This document shows positions 33,385 to 42,082 of a DNA stretch of 64,000 nucleotides, in pieces. The notes beneath the pieces are model-generated. The model ran no database searches. It saw only the letters and a list, made by a program, of their open reading frames with translations, and was not told the origin of the DNA. Source of the stretch: Ideonella_A sakaiensis_A (GTDB lineage Bacteria; Pseudomonadota; Gammaproteobacteria; Burkholderiales; Burkholderiaceae_C); NCBI RefSeq assembly GCF_048320135.1, contig NZ_CP182947.1, positions 2,790,001 through 2,854,000 on the forward strand. Reading direction: 5' to 3'. Positions within the stretch are counted from its first letter, which is position 1, and every line of letters starts with the position of its first letter. The position numbers and the translations under genes were made by a program.

Positions 33385-34521
33385 TCAGTTCTTCGTGCCG
33401 CCGCCGGACTGCACGATGTCCTGGCGTTGCGCAACGATGCGGATGCGGCCGTCGTCGAAACGCAGCATCAGGTAGTCGAGTGCGCGTCCGGAACGCGATT
33501 GCGAACGCGCCGGGCTGTGCACCCGGTAATCGACCAGGTAGGAGACACGCGCCGCCGGCTCGTCGGGCAGCCGGTCGATGTTCAGATCGCCGCTGCGCCG
33601 GTATTCGACCTGCGGCCAGCGCGAATAAAACGACTGCTTGTCCTTCTGCACGAATTCGCGGCCGACCCCGGCATGGTCGAAATAGTCGATCCGCTCGCCA
33701 TAGAAGTCGAGCAGTTCGGCGGCGCTCGCCTGGTTCTGCGCGCGGATATAGGCGTCGACGAAGGCCGTCAACTGGGCGTCGGCAATCGTCGGCGGCTGTG
33801 GTGCAGGTACCGGCGCTGCGGTCGGAGTCGGCTGCGCAGCGCCGACGACATCCGGCCGCTCGGCCGGTCTGACCGGCGTCGTCGGCGCCGCTTTCATGTA
33901 GAGCCACCAGGCGCCGCCGAGCAGCAGCAACAGCAGCAGCATCAACAACACGACGATCGCCGCCAGCGATCGCGGCCGTGCGTTGACGGCATCGGCGGCC
34001 GCCGGTGGTGGTGGCGGCAGTGGCATCGCGACAGGCGGCGCAGCCGGGCCGGCTTGCACCGGCGGCGCTGCAGCGGGGTCGGATGCTTCCGGCTGTGCTG
34101 CCGGCAGCGGCTTGATCATGCTGCCGCTGACCGGCACATGGTCGAGTGCGGCCACCAGCTGCCGGTAGGCGGCGTCGAAATCGCCGGTGAAATCGATGTA
34201 CTGCAGCCGCTTCAGGCGGAATGGAATATTGGTCGGCTGCAGCAGGATCGGCAGCACCTTGCGCCTTTCCTCGAGCGCATACGACACCTCGTCGAGCACA
34301 TTCTGCGAATTGGTCGACGCCGGCGACAACACGACGAGCAGGCAGCCGCTTGCCTTCAGTGCCTTCTCGACCTCGACGTCCCAGCGAGCACCTTTCGGAA
34401 TATCGAGCTGGTCGACCCAGACATCGCGCCCTTCGCTGCGCAGCGCCCGCGCGACCTTCAGCACGAAATTCGAATCGCTGCGCGAATAGCTGAAAAAGAT
34501 CCTGCTCGGTGCATTCGGCAT
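33385..34521 (-). CDS. TIR domain - transmembrane - NTF2-like protein
   Basis: 378 residues: TIR domain (about 7-130; RIFFSYSRSD, GRDVWVDQLDIPKGARW, LVVLSPASTNSQNVLDEVS, VLPILLQP), a Pro/Ala-rich linker (about 138-185), one membrane helix (about 187-208), a second Pro/Ala linker and a C-terminal SnoaL/NTF2-like domain (about 248-372; AYIRAQNQASAAELLDFYGE). The TIR faces the cytoplasm and the NTF2-like part the periplasm. The residue after Trp47 is Asp48, with Glu50 and Glu52 close by; whether an NADase glutamate is conserved needs alignment. Start chosen for the GGGAGGT site; an upstream ATG at 34581 lacks one. Confidence 0.85.
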   Translation of the reverse strand: MPNAPSRIFFSYSRSDSNFVLKVARALRSEGRDVWVDQLDIPKGARWDVEVEKALKASGCLLVVLSPASTNSQNVLDEVSYALEERRKVLPILLQPTNIPFRLKRLQYIDFTGDFDAAYRQLVAALDHVPVSGSMIKPLPAAQPEASDPAAAPPVQAGPAAPPVAMPLPPPPPAAADAVNARPRSLAAIVVLLMLLLLLLLGGAWWLYMKAAPTTPVRPAERPDVVGAAQPTPTAAPVPAPQPPTIADAQLTAFVDAYIRAQNQASAAELLDFYGERIDYFDHAGVGREFVQKDKQSFYSRWPQVEYRRSGDLNIDRLPDEPAARVSYLVDYRVHSPARSQSRSGRALDYLMLRFDDGRIRIVAQRQDIVQSGGGTKN

Positions 34522-34753
34522 CGGCCCACCTCCCTGCGAAAACACCGCCCGACCGGCGACGCGTGCGACGTGCCGCTTCACTTTAGCGGCCCATTGCGGC
34601 GCTGCACAGCATTTCGGTCCGACAGACTAGGGGGCTGCGAAGATCACGAAATGTTTAGCTGAATGTGAGACATCTTGCGCCGCCGGCAGCGACAGAGGGA
34701 CAACTGAGCGGTGATCGTGCCGCCAGCCAACCCCCCAGATCGAGGAGATGATC

Positions 34754-35122
34754 ATGAATGCCAAGACCCTGATTGCCGCGATTTCGCTGACCCTTGCTGC
34801 TGCACCCGGCTTCGCCGGCGACATGACCGGCGGTGGACACAAGATGTCGCGCGTCGAAGTGCAAGCCGACGTGATGCCTGCTGGCGATGCCTGGCTGTCG
34901 CGCGGCGAGGCCTACGGTACCGTGGTGCCGGTCTCGACCCGCTCGCGCGCTTCGGTGCTGGCCGAACTCGATGCCGCCCGCGCCGATGGTCTGATTGTCG
35001 CCGGCAGCGAATCGCATGGCCTGTTCCGCGACCGCGACCTGATCTCGACCGAGAAGCGCAGCAACGTGATGGCCCGCACGCCGGATGCGACCCACCGCGC
35101 CAACCTGTACAACGGCGCCTGA
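34754..35122 (+). CDS. DUF4148-like secreted protein
   Basis: 122 residues. Signal peptide (TLIAAISLTLAAAPGFAG) then a small polar domain with SRASVLAELDAARADG, the short helix typical of DUF4148 proteins, which are abundant in Burkholderiales and of unknown function. The ATG at 34754 is six bases after GAGGAG; an ATG at 34748 touches it and is rejected. Divergent from the TIR operon across 232 bases that hold no other gene. Confidence 0.75.
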   Translation: MNAKTLIAAISLTLAAAPGFAGDMTGGGHKMSRVEVQADVMPAGDAWLSRGEAYGTVVPVSTRSRASVLAELDAARADGLIVAGSESHGLFRDRDLISTEKRSNVMARTPDATHRANLYNGA

Positions 35123-35160
35123 AGACGCCGGCTGGGGCGCCACATGCCACCATCCGGTGC

Positions 35161-35730
35161 ATGAGCCCGACCGACGACCAGATACGCGACGCCGTTCTCG
35201 GCCTGTTGGACAGGCGGGAGCCGCCCGCCACCATCTGCCCGTCGGAAGCAGCCAGGGCGCTGGCGCCGGGCGCATGGCGGCCCCTGATGCCGCGGTTGCG
35301 GGCGGTCGCCGTCGCGATGGCCGAGCAGGGGCTGCTGAGCATCCGGCAAGGCGGCCGTGCCGTGGCGCCCGACGAGACGCTGCGCGGACCGATCCGGCTG
35401 GGCCGGGCAAGCGCGGACATCGCCGGGTACCCGACCACGCCGGACGGCCGCTACTTCGTCGTCCGCGGGCGTTTGTGGCGCACGGTCAATCCGGCGCTGC
35501 CGGCGGACGAACGCGAGGCACTCGTCAGGCAGCTGATGGCCGCCCGCCGTGCTTTGCGCGGCAAGGGCCCTGAGGCACAGCGTCAAGCCGCACGCGAGGA
35601 GGTCGATCGCGTGAAGCGCGCGCTGGGCGAGCGCGGGCCGGTCTGGTGGACCGACGGTGCTCCGGACTTCAACCGCAAGCTCGCGAAGAACACGCCGTAC
35701 CGGGAATGGTTCGAGGCCTTGCAGGACTGA
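35161..35730 (+). CDS. DUF3253 domain fused to a second conserved module
   Basis: 189 residues. Residues 1 to about 80 are a small winged-helix DUF3253 domain (DQIRDAVLGLLDRREPPATI, EAARALAPGAWRPLMPRLR, LLSIRQGGRAV). Residues about 90-189 form a separate module: YFVVRGRLWRTVNPALPADE, a charged helix, then GPVWWTDGAPDFNRKLAKNT. I know both modules as separate small proteins; here they are one frame. Function unknown. Nothing in the neighbours explains it. Confidence 0.72.
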   Translation: MSPTDDQIRDAVLGLLDRREPPATICPSEAARALAPGAWRPLMPRLRAVAVAMAEQGLLSIRQGGRAVAPDETLRGPIRLGRASADIAGYPTTPDGRYFVVRGRLWRTVNPALPADEREALVRQLMAARRALRGKGPEAQRQAAREEVDRVKRALGERGPVWWTDGAPDFNRKLAKNTPYREWFEALQD

Positions 35731-35908
35731 AATCCCGCAATGCGCAGACGCGGTTCGGCGGCGTCGTTGTCGAATGCAACGGCCGCAGCCAGTTCAGCGG
35801 CCCGGATCTGGCCTGGCGGTCGGTCTCGCCGCGCTCCGCCAGACCGCCAATTCCTTAGCCAAGCCAGGCCCTGCACCAGCCGCTAAACTGTCGGCCCACC
35901 CGATAAAG

Positions 35909-35948
35909 CTGCGGATCACATGCCGCAGCGGCGGCAAGAAAAACCGCC
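35909..35948 (+). other. Tandem hairpins in the queC leader
   Basis: CTGCGG (35909-35914) pairs with CCGCAG (35923-35928), then GGCGG (35930-35934) pairs with CCGCC (35944-35948) around an A-rich loop. They lie 36 bases before the queC ATG. The preQ1-I consensus loop is not present, so this is only noted as possible leader structure. The rest of the 254-base gap shows no feature. Confidence 0.3.
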
Positions 35949-35984
35949 ATTCCCAGCCCCGGCGCTGGCGCAGGAGTCTTCTTC

Positions 35985-36701
35985 ATGTCTGATGCGGTAT
36001 CCACTCGGCGGCCCGCGGTCGTGCTGCTCAGTGGCGGGCTCGACTCGACCACGGTGCTGGCGATTGCACGCGAGCAGGGTTTCGAGCCTTATGCCTTGAG
36101 TTTTTCCTATGGTCAGCGCCATCTGCACGAACTGGCGGCGGCCGAAGGGGTTGCGCGCGCACAAGGCGCGGCCAGACACGTCGTCGCGAAGATCGACCTG
36201 CGTGAATTCGGCGGTTCCGCATTGACGGCCGACATCGACGTGCCGAAAGGCCGTTCGGCCGACGACATGTCGCACGGCGTGCCGATCACCTATGTGCCGG
36301 CGCGCAACACGGTTTTTCTCAGCTTTGCGCTGGCCTGGGCCGAGACACTCGGTGCGTCGGACATCTTCATCGGCGTCAATGCGCTCGACTATTCCGGTTA
36401 TCCGGACTGCCGGCCCGAATACATCGCCGCCTACGAGGCGATGGCCAACCTGGCGACCAAGGCCGGTGTCGAAGGCAGCCAGAAGCTGAAGATCCATGCG
36501 CCGTTGATGCAGATGACAAAGGCGCAGATCGTTGCCGAGGGCCTGCGCCTGGGAGTCGACTATTCGATCACCAGCAGCTGCTACGACCCCGGTGACGATG
36601 GCCGGCCGTGCGGCGGTTGCGATTCGTGTCTGCTGCGCGCCAAGGGATTTGCCGAAGCCGGTATGGCCGATCCGCTCTACGTCCGTTTCGGAATCGCCTG
36701 A
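35985..36701 (+). CDS. queC: 7-cyano-7-deazaguanine synthase
   Basis: 238 residues. PP-loop SGGLDST (about 16-22) for ATP pyrophosphate release, and a zinc site of four cysteines at 199, 209, 212 and 215 in SCYDPGDDGRPCGGCDSC. Converts 7-carboxy-7-deazaguanine to preQ0 in the queuosine (and 7-deazaguanine DNA) pathway. First gene of a queC-queD-queE block with 2 bases between its stop and the next start. Length and motifs are complete. Confidence 0.95.
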   Translation: MSDAVSTRRPAVVLLSGGLDSTTVLAIAREQGFEPYALSFSYGQRHLHELAAAEGVARAQGAARHVVAKIDLREFGGSALTADIDVPKGRSADDMSHGVPITYVPARNTVFLSFALAWAETLGASDIFIGVNALDYSGYPDCRPEYIAAYEAMANLATKAGVEGSQKLKIHAPLMQMTKAQIVAEGLRLGVDYSITSSCYDPGDDGRPCGGCDSCLLRAKGFAEAGMADPLYVRFGIA

Positions 36702-36703
36702 CG

Positions 36704-37798
36704 ATGGCGCTGCGAACCCTTTTTGCCGCATCGGCCGCCTTCGAAGCCGCCCGCCGCGTCGAGATCCTGCCCGAAGGCCATCGCGCCCGGCGCCTGCATG
36801 GCCACAGCTTCCTGGCCAAGCTGCGCTGCGCGCTGCCGGCCGGCTGGGCGGCTTTTCCGGGTGGCGAGGTCGAGCGGTTGCGTGACGAACTGCAGTCACG
36901 CATCGCGCGCCTCGACTACCAGCTGCTGAACGAGCAGATCGAGCAACCGACCGACGAAAACCTGGCGCGCTGGGTTGCCGCGCACATCGATGTGCCCGGC
37001 ATCGAGCAGATCGGCATCCAGAGCACCGCGCACCAGGGGGTCGACCTCGATACCGCAGGCCATGCCCATGTCTGGCGCCGCTACCTCTTCCAGTCGGCAC
37101 ACCGGCTGCCGAATGTGCCGGCAGGCCACCAGTGCGGGCGCATGCACGGCCATGGCTTCGAGGTCATCGTCCATGCGAACCAGGATGTCGGCCGGCGCGA
37201 TCTGAGCATCGACTACGACCACCTCGATGCGATCTGGGCGCCGCTGCATGCCGAACTGCACCAGACCTGCCTGAACGACCTGCCCGGGCTGGCCAACCCG
37301 ACCAGCGAGATGTTGTCGAGCTGGTTGTGGCAGCGGCTGCAGCCGCAACTGCCCGACCTGTCGTGGATCACCGTCTTCGAGACCGGATCGTGCGGCGCCA
37401 ATTTCGACGGCCGCCGCTACCGCATCTGGAAGGAGCTGACGCTCGACAGCGCGATGCAGCTGAAACATGCGCCCGACGGCAGCCCGCTGCGCCGCATCCA
37501 CGGCCACACCTACACATTGCGGCTGCACCTGTCGGCGCCGCTCGACCAGGTGATGGGCTGGACCGTCGATTTCGGCGATGTGAAGGAGATCTTCACGCCG
37601 ATCTTCAAGTCGCTCGACCACCAGCCGCTGCACGAGATCGCCGACCTCGACGATTGCGATACCGCCAGCATCGCCCGCTGGATACTCGACAAGGCGCGCC
37701 AGCGGCTGCCGCAGCTCGACCGCGTCGACCTGTACGAGACGCGGGGTTGCGGCGCGATCGTCTCAGTCGGTGAAGAAGGCCCGGCCCTCCCGATATGA
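36704..37798 (+). CDS. queD: Triple-domain 6-carboxytetrahydropterin synthase-like protein
   Basis: 364 residues, about three times QueD length, built of three tandem T-fold/PTPS repeats (about 1-118, 119-240, 241-364), each with an HGH motif (32-34, 148-150, 266-268). Only the middle repeat is complete: first zinc His133 (FQSAHRLP), catalytic Cys144 (GHQCGRMHGH), NPTSEM and ETGSCGAN. The first repeat has SAAFEAA and HRARRLHGH, and the third has SAMQL and SPLRRIHGH, so both lack the Cys and the first His. It makes the QueE substrate. The end repeats are likely structural. ATGA overlap with queE. Confidence 0.87.
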   Translation: MALRTLFAASAAFEAARRVEILPEGHRARRLHGHSFLAKLRCALPAGWAAFPGGEVERLRDELQSRIARLDYQLLNEQIEQPTDENLARWVAAHIDVPGIEQIGIQSTAHQGVDLDTAGHAHVWRRYLFQSAHRLPNVPAGHQCGRMHGHGFEVIVHANQDVGRRDLSIDYDHLDAIWAPLHAELHQTCLNDLPGLANPTSEMLSSWLWQRLQPQLPDLSWITVFETGSCGANFDGRRYRIWKELTLDSAMQLKHAPDGSPLRRIHGHTYTLRLHLSAPLDQVMGWTVDFGDVKEIFTPIFKSLDHQPLHEIADLDDCDTASIARWILDKARQRLPQLDRVDLYETRGCGAIVSVGEEGPALPI

Positions 37799-38430
37799 CC
37801 TATACCGTCAAGGAAATCTATTACACGCTGCAGGGCGAGGGTGGCCAGGCCGGGCGCGCTGCGGTGTTCTGCCGCTTTGCCGGCTGCAACCTGTGGACCG
37901 GCCGCGAGCAGGACCGCGCGAGCGCGGTCTGCACTTTCTGCGATACCGACTTCATCGGCACCGACGGACCTGGCGGCGGCAAGTTCAAGACGCCGCAGGC
38001 GCTGGCCGAGGCGGTGGCCCGGCATTGGCCGGACGGGCGGCCAGGCAAGCCGCTGGTCGTCTTCACCGGCGGCGAGCCCTTGCTGCAACTCGACGAGCCG
38101 GCGGTCGACGCGCTGCATGCGGCCGGTTTCGAGATCGCCGTCGAGACCAATGGCACCCAGCCGGCGCCACGCGGCCTCGACTGGATCTGCGTCAGCCCGA
38201 AAGCCGATGCCGAACTGGTGCTGACAAGCGGCAGCGAACTCAAACTCGTCTATCCGCAGAAAGCCGCGCTGCCGGAGCGGTTTGCCGACCTCGATTTCGA
38301 GCACTTCTTCCTGCAGCCGATGGACGGCCTCGAAGGCAAACGCAATACCCGCCTCGCGGTCGACTATTGCCTCGAGCATCCGCAATGGCGTTTGAGCATC
38401 CAGACCCACAAGGTCATCGGCATTGCCTGA
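37795..38430 (+). CDS. queE: 7-carboxy-7-deazaguanine synthase (radical SAM)
   Basis: 211 residues. The [4Fe-4S] ligands are Cys31, Cys46 and Cys49 in a CX14CX2C arrangement (CNLWTG...AVCTFCDTDF), the expanded cluster loop known for proteobacterial QueE, instead of CX3CX2C. VVFTGGEPLLQLD is the SAM-binding GGEP motif. Converts CPH4 to CDG, between QueD and QueC. Last gene of the block; a REP-like unit and a strong hairpin follow before recC. Confidence 0.94.
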   Translation: MTYTVKEIYYTLQGEGGQAGRAAVFCRFAGCNLWTGREQDRASAVCTFCDTDFIGTDGPGGGKFKTPQALAEAVARHWPDGRPGKPLVVFTGGEPLLQLDEPAVDALHAAGFEIAVETNGTQPAPRGLDWICVSPKADAELVLTSGSELKLVYPQKAALPERFADLDFEHFFLQPMDGLEGKRNTRLAVDYCLEHPQWRLSIQTHKVIGIA

Positions 38431-38445
38431 GCCGTCGAGATCTTG

Positions 38446-38469
38446 TGTAGGAGGGGCTTCAGCCCCGAT
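38446..38469 (+). repeat. REP-like palindromic unit, copy A
   Basis: 24-base unit with core stem GGGGCT-TC-AGCCCC (38453-38466), lying between queE and recC. Its reverse complement occurs exactly (24 of 24) at 43609-43632 and a 23-of-24 direct match at 43659-43682 inside recB. It resembles the REP family TAGGAG-GGGCTTCAGCCCC-GA known from many gamma- and betaproteobacteria. Confidence 0.8.
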
Positions 38470-38488
38470 CGGGCTGATGGCGAAGCTC

Positions 38489-38519
38489 GATCACAGGCTC
38501 ATCCGCTGAGCCTGTGATC
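38489..38519 (+). repeat. Perfect 13-bp hairpin just upstream of recC
   Basis: GATCACAGGCTCA (38489-38501) and TGAGCCTGTGATC (38507-38519) pair without mismatch around a 5-base loop (TCCGC). No T-run follows, so it is not a classical terminator for queE. It ends 14 bases before the recC ATG and occupies the place where a ribosome site would lie; none is visible between hairpin and ATG. Confidence 0.7.
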
Positions 38520-38533
38520 GTTCATCATCGGCC

Positions 38534-41500
38534 ATGAATTCAACCACCAACATCCGCCCCGGCCTGCTGGTGCTGCACGGCAACCGCGCCGAACTGCTCG
38601 GCGACGCGGTATTCGAATGGATAGGCGCCAATCCGCTCGGCCCGCTGGAAGAAGAGATCTTCCTGGTGCAGAGCAATGGCGTTGCCGAATGGCTGAAGAT
38701 GAACCTGGCCGGCCAGGCCGGCATCTGCGCCGCGACCCGCGTCGAGCTGCCGGCGCGGTTCCTGTGGCGGGCCTATCGCCAGGTGCTCGGCCGCGATGCG
38801 GTGCCGGCGCAGTCGCCACTCGACAAACTGCCGCTGACCTGGCGGCTGATGCACTGCCTGCCGCAACTCGTCGGCGAGCCGGGCTACGAACCGTTGGCAG
38901 GCTTTCTGCAGCGCGGCGGCATCGACCGGCGGCTGCAGCTCGCGCAACGTCTGGCCGACCTGTACGACCAGTACCAGGTTTATCGCAGCGACTGGCTCGG
39001 CGCCTGGGCTGCCGGTGACGATGTGCTGCCGGCGGCGGGGCCCGGCACGGCCGCGCAGGCGCTGCCGGCCGGCCAGCGCTGGCAGGCCGGCTTGTGGCGC
39101 GAACTGCTGGCGCCGCTGACCGATGCCGAACGCACGGCGGTGCGTCCGCAGCTGCAGCAGCGTTTTCTGCAGGCGCTCGAGTCGGGCGCCGCGCCGGCGT
39201 CGCCATTGCCGCGCCGTGTCGTGTTGTTCGGCATGACCCATGTACCGATGCAGACGCTGCAGGCACTGGACGCGCTGGCCGACCACAGCCAGGTGATCCT
39301 CGCGATACCGAATCCCTGCCGCTTTCACTGGGCCGACATCATCCAGGGCCGCGAGCTGCTGCGTTTCGACCGGCGCCGCCATCCGCTGCGCGGCGGCCGA
39401 GATCTCGCCGAACTGGGACTCGACGAGATGTTTGCCCATTCGCATCCGCTGCTTGCGGCGTGGGGACGGCAAGGCCGCGACTTCATCCGCCAGCTTGATG
39501 TCTTCGACGATGCGCTGGCCACGCGTGAGCGGTTTGCATTGAACCGCATCGACCTGTTCAGCGAAGGCCCGGGCGATACGCTGCTCGAACAGGTGCAGGC
39601 CAATATCCGGGATCTGCTGCCGCTTGCCGAACACCGACGGCCGCCGGTCGACAGCGGCGACCGCTCGATCGTCTTCCACATCGCCCACAGCGCGCAGCGC
39701 GAGGTCGAGATCCTGCACGACCAACTGCTCCAACTGCTGGCGGCGCGCGATGACGACAAGCCGGCGCTGAATCCGCGCGATATCGTCGTGATGGTGCCCG
39801 ACATCGAGACCTTCGCGCCGGCGATCCGTTCGGTATTCGGCCAGTATCCGCGCGGCGATGCCCGCTTCATCCCGTTCGACATCGCCGATCTGCAGCAGCG
39901 TGGCAACAACCCGCTGCTGCTGGCACTCGAATGGCTGCTGCAATTGCCGCAGCAACGCTGTCGCCAGAGCGAGCTGCGCGATCTGCTCGATGTGCCGGCG
40001 GTGCGGCGCCGCTTCGGCGTCGGCGACGACGATGTGCCGACGCTGGCGGCCTGGATGCAGGGCTCGGGTTTCCGCTGGGGGCTCGATCGCCAGCAGCGCG
40101 AGGCGCTGGGGCTCGGCGCCTGTGGCGAACAGAACAGCCTGCTGTTCGGACTGCGCCGCATGCTGCTCGGATATGCCAGCGGGGAAGCGGCGGCGTTCGA
40201 CGGCATCGCGCCGTATCCGGAAGTCGGCGGGCTCGAAGCGGCGGTTGCCGGTTCGGTTGCGGATCTGGTGACCGCGCTGCTCGGCTGGGCCGATTCATCT
40301 GCCGGTGATGCGACGCCGGCCGACTGGGCGGTTCAGCTGCGCCGTCTGGTCGGCGAGATGTTCGAACCGAGTGATGACCGCGAGCGGTTGTCGATCGCCG
40401 CATTCGACGATGCGCTGCGCGGCTGGCTCGATGCCTGCGATGCGGCCGGGTTTGCCGAGCCGGTGCCGCTGGCAGTCGCCCGTGAAGCCTGTCTGGCGGC
40501 GATCGACGAACCCGGCGTCGGCCGCCGTTTCAGGGCCGGCGGCGTGACCTTCTGCACGCTGCTGCCGATGCGCTCGATCCCGTTCGACGTGGTCTGCCTG
40601 CTCGGCATGAACGATGGCGACTATCCGCGCAGCAGCAGCCGCAGCGATTTCGACCTGATGGCCTTGCCGGGCCAGGGCCGGCCCGGCGACCGCTCGCGCC
40701 GGGAAGACGATCGCCAGCTGATGCTCGAGGCGGTGCTGTCGGCGCGCCGCGTGCTCTATGTCAGCTGGACCGGCCGCAGCGTGCGCGACAACAGCGAGCA
40801 GCCACCGTCGGTGCTGGTCTCGCAGTTGCGTGATTACCTCGATGCCGGCTGGCACGAAGGGCTTGCCGCTGGCCTGAGCACCGAACATCCGCTGCAGCCG
40901 TTCAGCCGCCGCTATTTCGTCGATGCGCCGCCAGCCGACGGCGGCCAGCCGGCGCTGTTCACCTTTGCGCGGGAATGGCGTGCCGCCCACCTGGCCGGCG
41001 ATCACCTTGCTGCGGCCGCTGCGCCGGAGCAGCAGGTGCCGCAAGCGGCCGCTGGTCCCGATGCCGAGACCGCATTGACGATCGCCAGGCTCGCCCGTTT
41101 TCTGCGCAACCCGGTGCGGGATTTTTTTCGCAACCGGCTGGCAGTCGTTTTTGCCGAGGCGGACGAGCTGGCGCCCGATGACGAGTCGTTTCGGCTTGCC
41201 GGCCTGCAACATCACCAGCTGCTCGATGCGACGCTGAAGCAGGTGCTCGACCGCCTCAGCGCGGCTGGAGCCGAGGTGTCGGCGGCGCCGCCCGGCGAAG
41301 CCGAACTGGCGCAATGGCTCGAGGCACCGATCGAGCAGCTGCGCCTGTCCGGCGACCTGCCGATGGCCGAGCTCGGCCGCCGCGAGGCGCAGACGATGCG
41401 CGAGACGCTGTTGCCGATGCTCAGCAGCTGGGTTGGGCAACGCGCGCGCCTGCCGCATGAACTGCCGAAACAGCTGCTGCAGTTCGAGACCGACGGCATC

Positions 41501-42082
41501 GTCATCGCCGACTGGCTGACCGGCGTGCGGGTCGCTGCGGCGGGCGATGTGTTCGAGCAGGGCTGCTGGATCGAGCTGACGCCGACCCGCCTGCTCGAGA
41601 AGGCAAACAAGGGCAGCGGCGCCGGGCAGCTGCGCAGCGACAAGCTGCTGCGCGCCTGGGTCACCAGTCTGTTGGCGAGCGCCGCCGGATCGCCGGTCGG
41701 CGGCATCGTCGTCGGCCGCGATGCGACGCTGACGATCAACGCGATCGACGGCGATGCTGCTGCGCAGACGCTGACGACCCTGTTGCAGGTCTGGCGCGAC
41801 GGCATGGCCGAGCCGCTGCCGTTGCCGATCAAGACCGCGCTGGCGACATTGGCCGAGAAGGGCCGGCCGGCCGATGTCTACGACGGCAGCTACCAGCGGC
41901 AGGGCGAGGTGCACGACGACCCGTGTCTGGCCAGGATGTTCGGCGACTTCGAGACGCTGAGCGCCGATGGGCGTTTTGCCGAACTGGCCGAGCGGGTATT
42001 CCGGCCGCTGCTCGACTGGGCCGGGAATTCCGTGCGAGTCGAAGTCCATGCGGCCGTCGGCGCCGACGAGGTGGCTGAATGA
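38534..42082 (+). CDS. recC: Exodeoxyribonuclease V gamma subunit
   Basis: 1182 residues, RecC length. The start LLVLHGNRAELLGDAVFEWI is family-typical. Inactive helicase-like domains follow (FLVQSNGVAEWLKMNLA, then CLLGMNDGDYPRSSSRSDFD), and the inactive nuclease-like C-domain has VRDFFRNRLAVVF. RecC holds the enzyme together and scans for Chi in RecBCD. First of a three-gene operon in the order C-B-D; its stop overlaps recB (ATGA). No thyA/ptrA neighbours as in enterics. Confidence 0.93.
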   Translation: MNSTTNIRPGLLVLHGNRAELLGDAVFEWIGANPLGPLEEEIFLVQSNGVAEWLKMNLAGQAGICAATRVELPARFLWRAYRQVLGRDAVPAQSPLDKLPLTWRLMHCLPQLVGEPGYEPLAGFLQRGGIDRRLQLAQRLADLYDQYQVYRSDWLGAWAAGDDVLPAAGPGTAAQALPAGQRWQAGLWRELLAPLTDAERTAVRPQLQQRFLQALESGAAPASPLPRRVVLFGMTHVPMQTLQALDALADHSQVILAIPNPCRFHWADIIQGRELLRFDRRRHPLRGGRDLAELGLDEMFAHSHPLLAAWGRQGRDFIRQLDVFDDALATRERFALNRIDLFSEGPGDTLLEQVQANIRDLLPLAEHRRPPVDSGDRSIVFHIAHSAQREVEILHDQLLQLLAARDDDKPALNPRDIVVMVPDIETFAPAIRSVFGQYPRGDARFIPFDIADLQQRGNNPLLLALEWLLQLPQQRCRQSELRDLLDVPAVRRRFGVGDDDVPTLAAWMQGSGFRWGLDRQQREALGLGACGEQNSLLFGLRRMLLGYASGEAAAFDGIAPYPEVGGLEAAVAGSVADLVTALLGWADSSAGDATPADWAVQLRRLVGEMFEPSDDRERLSIAAFDDALRGWLDACDAAGFAEPVPLAVAREACLAAIDEPGVGRRFRAGGVTFCTLLPMRSIPFDVVCLLGMNDGDYPRSSSRSDFDLMALPGQGRPGDRSRREDDRQLMLEAVLSARRVLYVSWTGRSVRDNSEQPPSVLVSQLRDYLDAGWHEGLAAGLSTEHPLQPFSRRYFVDAPPADGGQPALFTFAREWRAAHLAGDHLAAAAAPEQQVPQAAAGPDAETALTIARLARFLRNPVRDFFRNRLAVVFAEADELAPDDESFRLAGLQHHQLLDATLKQVLDRLSAAGAEVSAAPPGEAELAQWLEAPIEQLRLSGDLPMAELGRREAQTMRETLLPMLSSWVGQRARLPHELPKQLLQFETDGIVIADWLTGVRVAAAGDVFEQGCWIELTPTRLLEKANKGSGAGQLRSDKLLRAWVTSLLASAAGSPVGGIVVGRDATLTINAIDGDAAAQTLTTLLQVWRDGMAEPLPLPIKTALATLAEKGRPADVYDGSYQRQGEVHDDPCLARMFGDFETLSADGRFAELAERVFRPLLDWAGNSVRVEVHAAVGADEVAE

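Noticed and set aside
35731..35984. Possible preQ1 riboswitch before queC
   Set aside because: There are hairpins and an A-rich loop, but the loop-1 consensus and the pseudoknot tail of preQ1-I are not present.
38489..38519. Rho-independent terminator of queE
   Set aside because: The stem is perfect but no T-run follows on either strand, so it was listed as a hairpin instead.
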